64,000 bases of DNA from Lingula anatina (taxonomy: Eukaryota > Brachiopoda > Lingulata > Lingulida > Lingulidae), in assembly GCF_001039355.2 (NCBI RefSeq), contig NW_019775676.1, forward strand, positions 144,405 to 208,404, in the 5' to 3' direction. Numbering within the stretch: the stretch's first letter is position 1; every line of letters starts with the position of its first letter. Both the position numbers and the translations under genes were made by a program. This document shows, piece after piece, positions 61,501 through 64,000 of this stretch. Below the pieces are notes generated by a model. It was not told the DNA's origin, searched no databases, and saw only the letters and a program-made list of their open reading frames with translations.

Positions 61501-63446
61501 TCATTGACTTGGTATCACGTTATATTTATTGAGTGAAATCTTCACTGAGCTGAGAATTACACCAGGCACACTAGACACAGACACACTATACCCAGATAAA
61601 ACCAAACAAGATATGACTTTTTATGTACTAGTAGTTCATAATTATCATTAATTATCTTTCTACTCAATTTTCTTTTTCTTTATTAGGCAGGAAGTCATTC
61701 TATCAGAATGCTGACAAAATTTTCTGCAAGCAGACAAAGATAGATACATTTTTCCAGTCTCCACAGTCCCTCTCCCTCAAGAAAATAGAACATTTTTACA
61801 AGCATCAGCCATTACAAAACAATTTTCCTTTCCATAATGCTGCTGTCACTCTCAACAAATAAGTTCATCACAACTCAATTTTGACAGCAAGGAAACACAT
61901 CACCTCCCGGAGCGACCAATCTGCACATAGTTAGCCATCTTTCCTGGAAATTCCCTAGAGCAGACAACATATGGACTGGGTTCTCATTCCTAGAACAATC
62001 TAACAGGATCGATCCATCTCCACGGGTTTCTCACTAAATTGCTTTCAGCTTAAGTGGCTTAGATGTCTGGCACGCCCTCTAAAGCTGCTAAACGATAGTT
62101 AATTACCCCTATCAGCTTCAGTAGGCGTGACAGACATCTTAGCCGCCAAAGTTAATTGCAATTAAGTGAGAATCCCCCTGGAGATAGTTCGATCCAAAGT
62201 TAGCATGATAGGGTCTTGGAATGGTCTTCTTAGACTGATTTGGCTACTGTAAAGTGGCTTTGCTGAAGACCTCAATATGTTTTCCATGATCGCTGAATTA
62301 GATTATGTTTTCCAGTGTCTTAAAATTAGATTTCTAATTCAACAATTTTACAACCAATCATATAATTTGTCTTCAAAATTTTAATCTGATAACTGATGAT
62401 TTGAATGAGACAAAGTGAATAAAAATCTATTCTCTGAACCAAGAGAGCCTAGAGATGGAAAAAGACAGAAATATGGCATATGTGAAGCCAAGGTCTCTGA
62501 AGGAATTTCCCACATCCATTACTACAAGTCAAACATGATTTTTTCAGCCTGTCAAAGAAATATTTTGACTCATCTTTCTCTAGATGATTACACAAAAGAG
62601 CAGCAATAAATGTAATTCACTGTAATTTTCTGTACATCATTTTTGAACATGATACTAATGATTGTCTCAATGACAGAAGTAATCTTCATGATGGAGTTAA
62701 AATCAATGTGTCTAACCGCACAACCTGACTCCCTGCCAACAGCTGCAATATATCTTTTGTCACATACTAGTATACATTACAAATTCTTCTTCTAGTTATT
62801 CAATTTTATAATAATAGTGACTGACTTTAGATTAGGTCATCTTGATAAATTATTAACCCTCAGCTAAGATAATTGACCCGCACCAAAAATCATTGCCATC
62901 AATTATCTAATCTTATGATGCATATTCTAATTTTAGTAATCTCACTTCAATATCATTATGAACAATGGCAGGAGAGAGGGGGGGGGAGGGGAGGATCAGA
63001 CAGGAGCTTGGGTTTGGCAATACAATCTTTAAACATTTTACAGGAGATCAAATACTGAGGCCCCTGGGAATTTAAAAAAATTTTGAAATTCATTGGTTCT
63101 GTGAAAAAAGCTCATGTTTTTTTTTGGGGGGGGTGGGGGGGGCAGGAGGCGGAAGAGGGGGTTCTGGCACCTATCTTTTTCCTGAAGTAAAAAAACAGAC
63201 GTAAAAGTATCAGTGTGATGGCTGATCTCAAACCTTTTAGAAACAGATTCACTAACCTTTATAATTTCTCAATTTCCAGAAACAGGTGAAACCATGTCTT
63301 TTCTTTTTAATTTTTTTTTTTTTTTTTATTTTGTTCAAACAACTACTTACCATTATAACTAATTCTTGGTCGTGTTAAACACATGACTAGATGACACTCT
63401 ATATCATCAGGCAATACCAGCTTGGAACAAATTGGACACTTGAGCC
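55557..63446 (-). CDS. ZNRF1/2-type E3 ubiquitin ligase, C-terminal three exons (partial)
   Basis: Exons on the minus strand: 63446-63351 (acceptor TTTCCAG, donor AATG|GTAAGT), 57555-57450 (acceptor TTTTCAG, donor AACC|GTGAGT) and 55614-55557 (acceptor TTTCAG, stop TAG at 55559-55557). The phases join exactly. Exon A encodes a zinc-finger segment, LKCPIC and CHLVMCLTRPRISYN. Exon B encodes EDVLTEDKGECVIC, then QGDTIARLPCLCVYHK. The last exon encodes CIDQWFDVNRSCPEHPID. This is the hallmark ZNRF1/ZNRF2 layout of a zinc finger followed by a C-terminal RING, and the C-terminus length is normal. Family members are N-myristoylated membrane-associated ubiquitin ligases. The myristoylated N-terminus lies beyond the right edge. 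Introns are 1.8 and 5.8 kb. Confidence 0.92.
55906..56308. repeat. 200-bp direct duplication around a single N
   Basis: 'ctcacagcctccaata' to 'cacataggctg' occurs at about 55911-56108 and again at 56110-56307, with about one base different, separated by one N at 56109. Most simply an unmerged assembly overlap. It lies in the ZNRF-like intron. Confidence 0.85.
57396..57426. repeat. (TA)n microsatellite
   Basis: TA repeat about 25 nt beyond the donor of the RING exon (minus strand), in the intron. Confidence 0.8.
58943..59182 (-). other. Unassigned open stretch in ZNRF-like intron
   Basis: One minus-strand frame is open for ~79 codons and has protein-like composition (for example SGKDLLVVYGLSIDNVF, then WLDVVFQEFLQKRFAVN). 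It has no ATG near its start and no known domain. It could be part of an exon of another transcript, an old pseudogene or chance. Confidence 0.2.
59361..59582. mobile_element. MITE-like element, family member 3
   Basis: Inverted repeat with 'attcccagagattagatcga' on the left and 'agatagatcgatctaaatgt', then 'ctgggaat', on the right. The interior has 'ggacggacatttaagcc'. Same architecture as the elements at 3.6, 52.1 and 62.0 kb. Confidence 0.65.
61975..62228. mobile_element. MITE-like element, family member 4
   Basis: Left half 'aacaggatcgatccatctcc', 'tttctcactaaattgctttc', 'cttagatgtctggcacgcc'. Right half 'ggcgtgacagacatcttagc', 'aattaagtgagaatccccc', 'gagatagttcgatccaaagt'. Long imperfect terminal inverted repeats, no ORF. 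It lies in the ZNRF-like intron. Confidence 0.7.
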
Positions 63447-64000
63447 CTGGAAATAGGAACATAACAGAACATAACCTCAGATGATGATGACAATAAAATG
63501 AGCAACTGTAGCCTAATCTATGTTACTTAATGATAAAAGAAGACATAAGGGGATGGGAAACGTTGCATTTTATGACTGGTTGGAATGAAGTATTCTGATT
63601 TACTACAAAAGTTAATTTCAAAGTATTTTGTTGTTGTTTTTTTTCAGTATTGCATGCTATTGTATAATATTATGGTAAAATGTACTGGAATGTAAACTCA
63701 TGGAATCCACTACATACCAAATTTAAATATTTTTATAGTCATATCTAAAACTTCAAAAGTCATTGGGACATGAAATACATGATACTATAAATGGGAAAAT
63801 AATCAACATCTCTAAAGCAATTCAACTTTTCTTTGAAAAAACATTTTATTTTTCTATACATCTATAATTCATGCAAGACACAACTCAACAATTTGTCTGT
63901 GCACAAACAAGAAATGCAAATGCTGCACGTTATACTATTATGGGCTACTTTACATTAAAACATGCTCATATGATGTTATCTAAGCCCTATGGTTATGTGT

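Overview
The window is eukaryotic. Genes are split by GT-AG introns, are AT-rich and sparse, and sit among microsatellites, minisatellites, MITE-like inverted-repeat elements and decayed Tc1/mariner-type relics. The gene content (somatomedin-B extracellular protein, class A GPCR, ZNRF-type RING ligase, small secreted Cys-rich peptides) points to a metazoan, most likely a marine invertebrate. I infer a lophotrochozoan-like animal, but the species cannot be fixed from sequence alone. No bacterial operons, CRISPR arrays, rRNA or convincing tRNA genes were seen.

Layout. (1) 1-3010, minus strand: the first two coding exons of an acyl-CoA dehydrogenase family gene that runs off the left edge. Its first intron holds a nearly perfect 126-bp minisatellite. 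(2) 3.0-12 kb: repeat-rich DNA with a MITE, Tc1/mariner-type fragments, a CAGGGTGACCC-ended relic, a 58-bp satellite, a long hairpin and a low-copy unit present three times. (3) 12.1-17.2 kb, plus: a three-exon gene for a secreted or membrane-anchored protein with a somatomedin-B-like domain, resembling the ectodomain of invertebrate GPCRs but without a 7TM. (4) 19.8-20.5 kb, plus: a class A GPCR remnant, broken by an in-frame TGA in TM5. (5) 21.5-44.3 kb, plus: the most interesting region, a tandem cluster of three paralogous genes for ~100-116 aa secreted proteins with 10-12 or so cysteines. Their core YCGxGxCNIFGCxC resembles the Diedel family of secreted immune modulators. All three share four coding exons (the fourth non-coding in copy 3), a non-coding first exon and a TATA promoter. 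Copy 3 has two tandem copies of promoter plus first exon. (6) 44.3-51.5 kb: serial duplications of the cluster's 3' flank, with single-N joints and a 1.7-kb near-identical repeat that may be an assembly artefact. (7) 53-64 kb, minus: three C-terminal coding exons of a ZNRF1/2-type E3 ubiquitin ligase, whose N-terminus lies beyond the right edge.

The housekeeping-type genes at the two ends (acyl-CoA dehydrogenase, ZNRF) flank a dynamic interior in which a secreted-peptide family has expanded by segmental duplication. No functional link between the interior genes and the flanking genes is evident.
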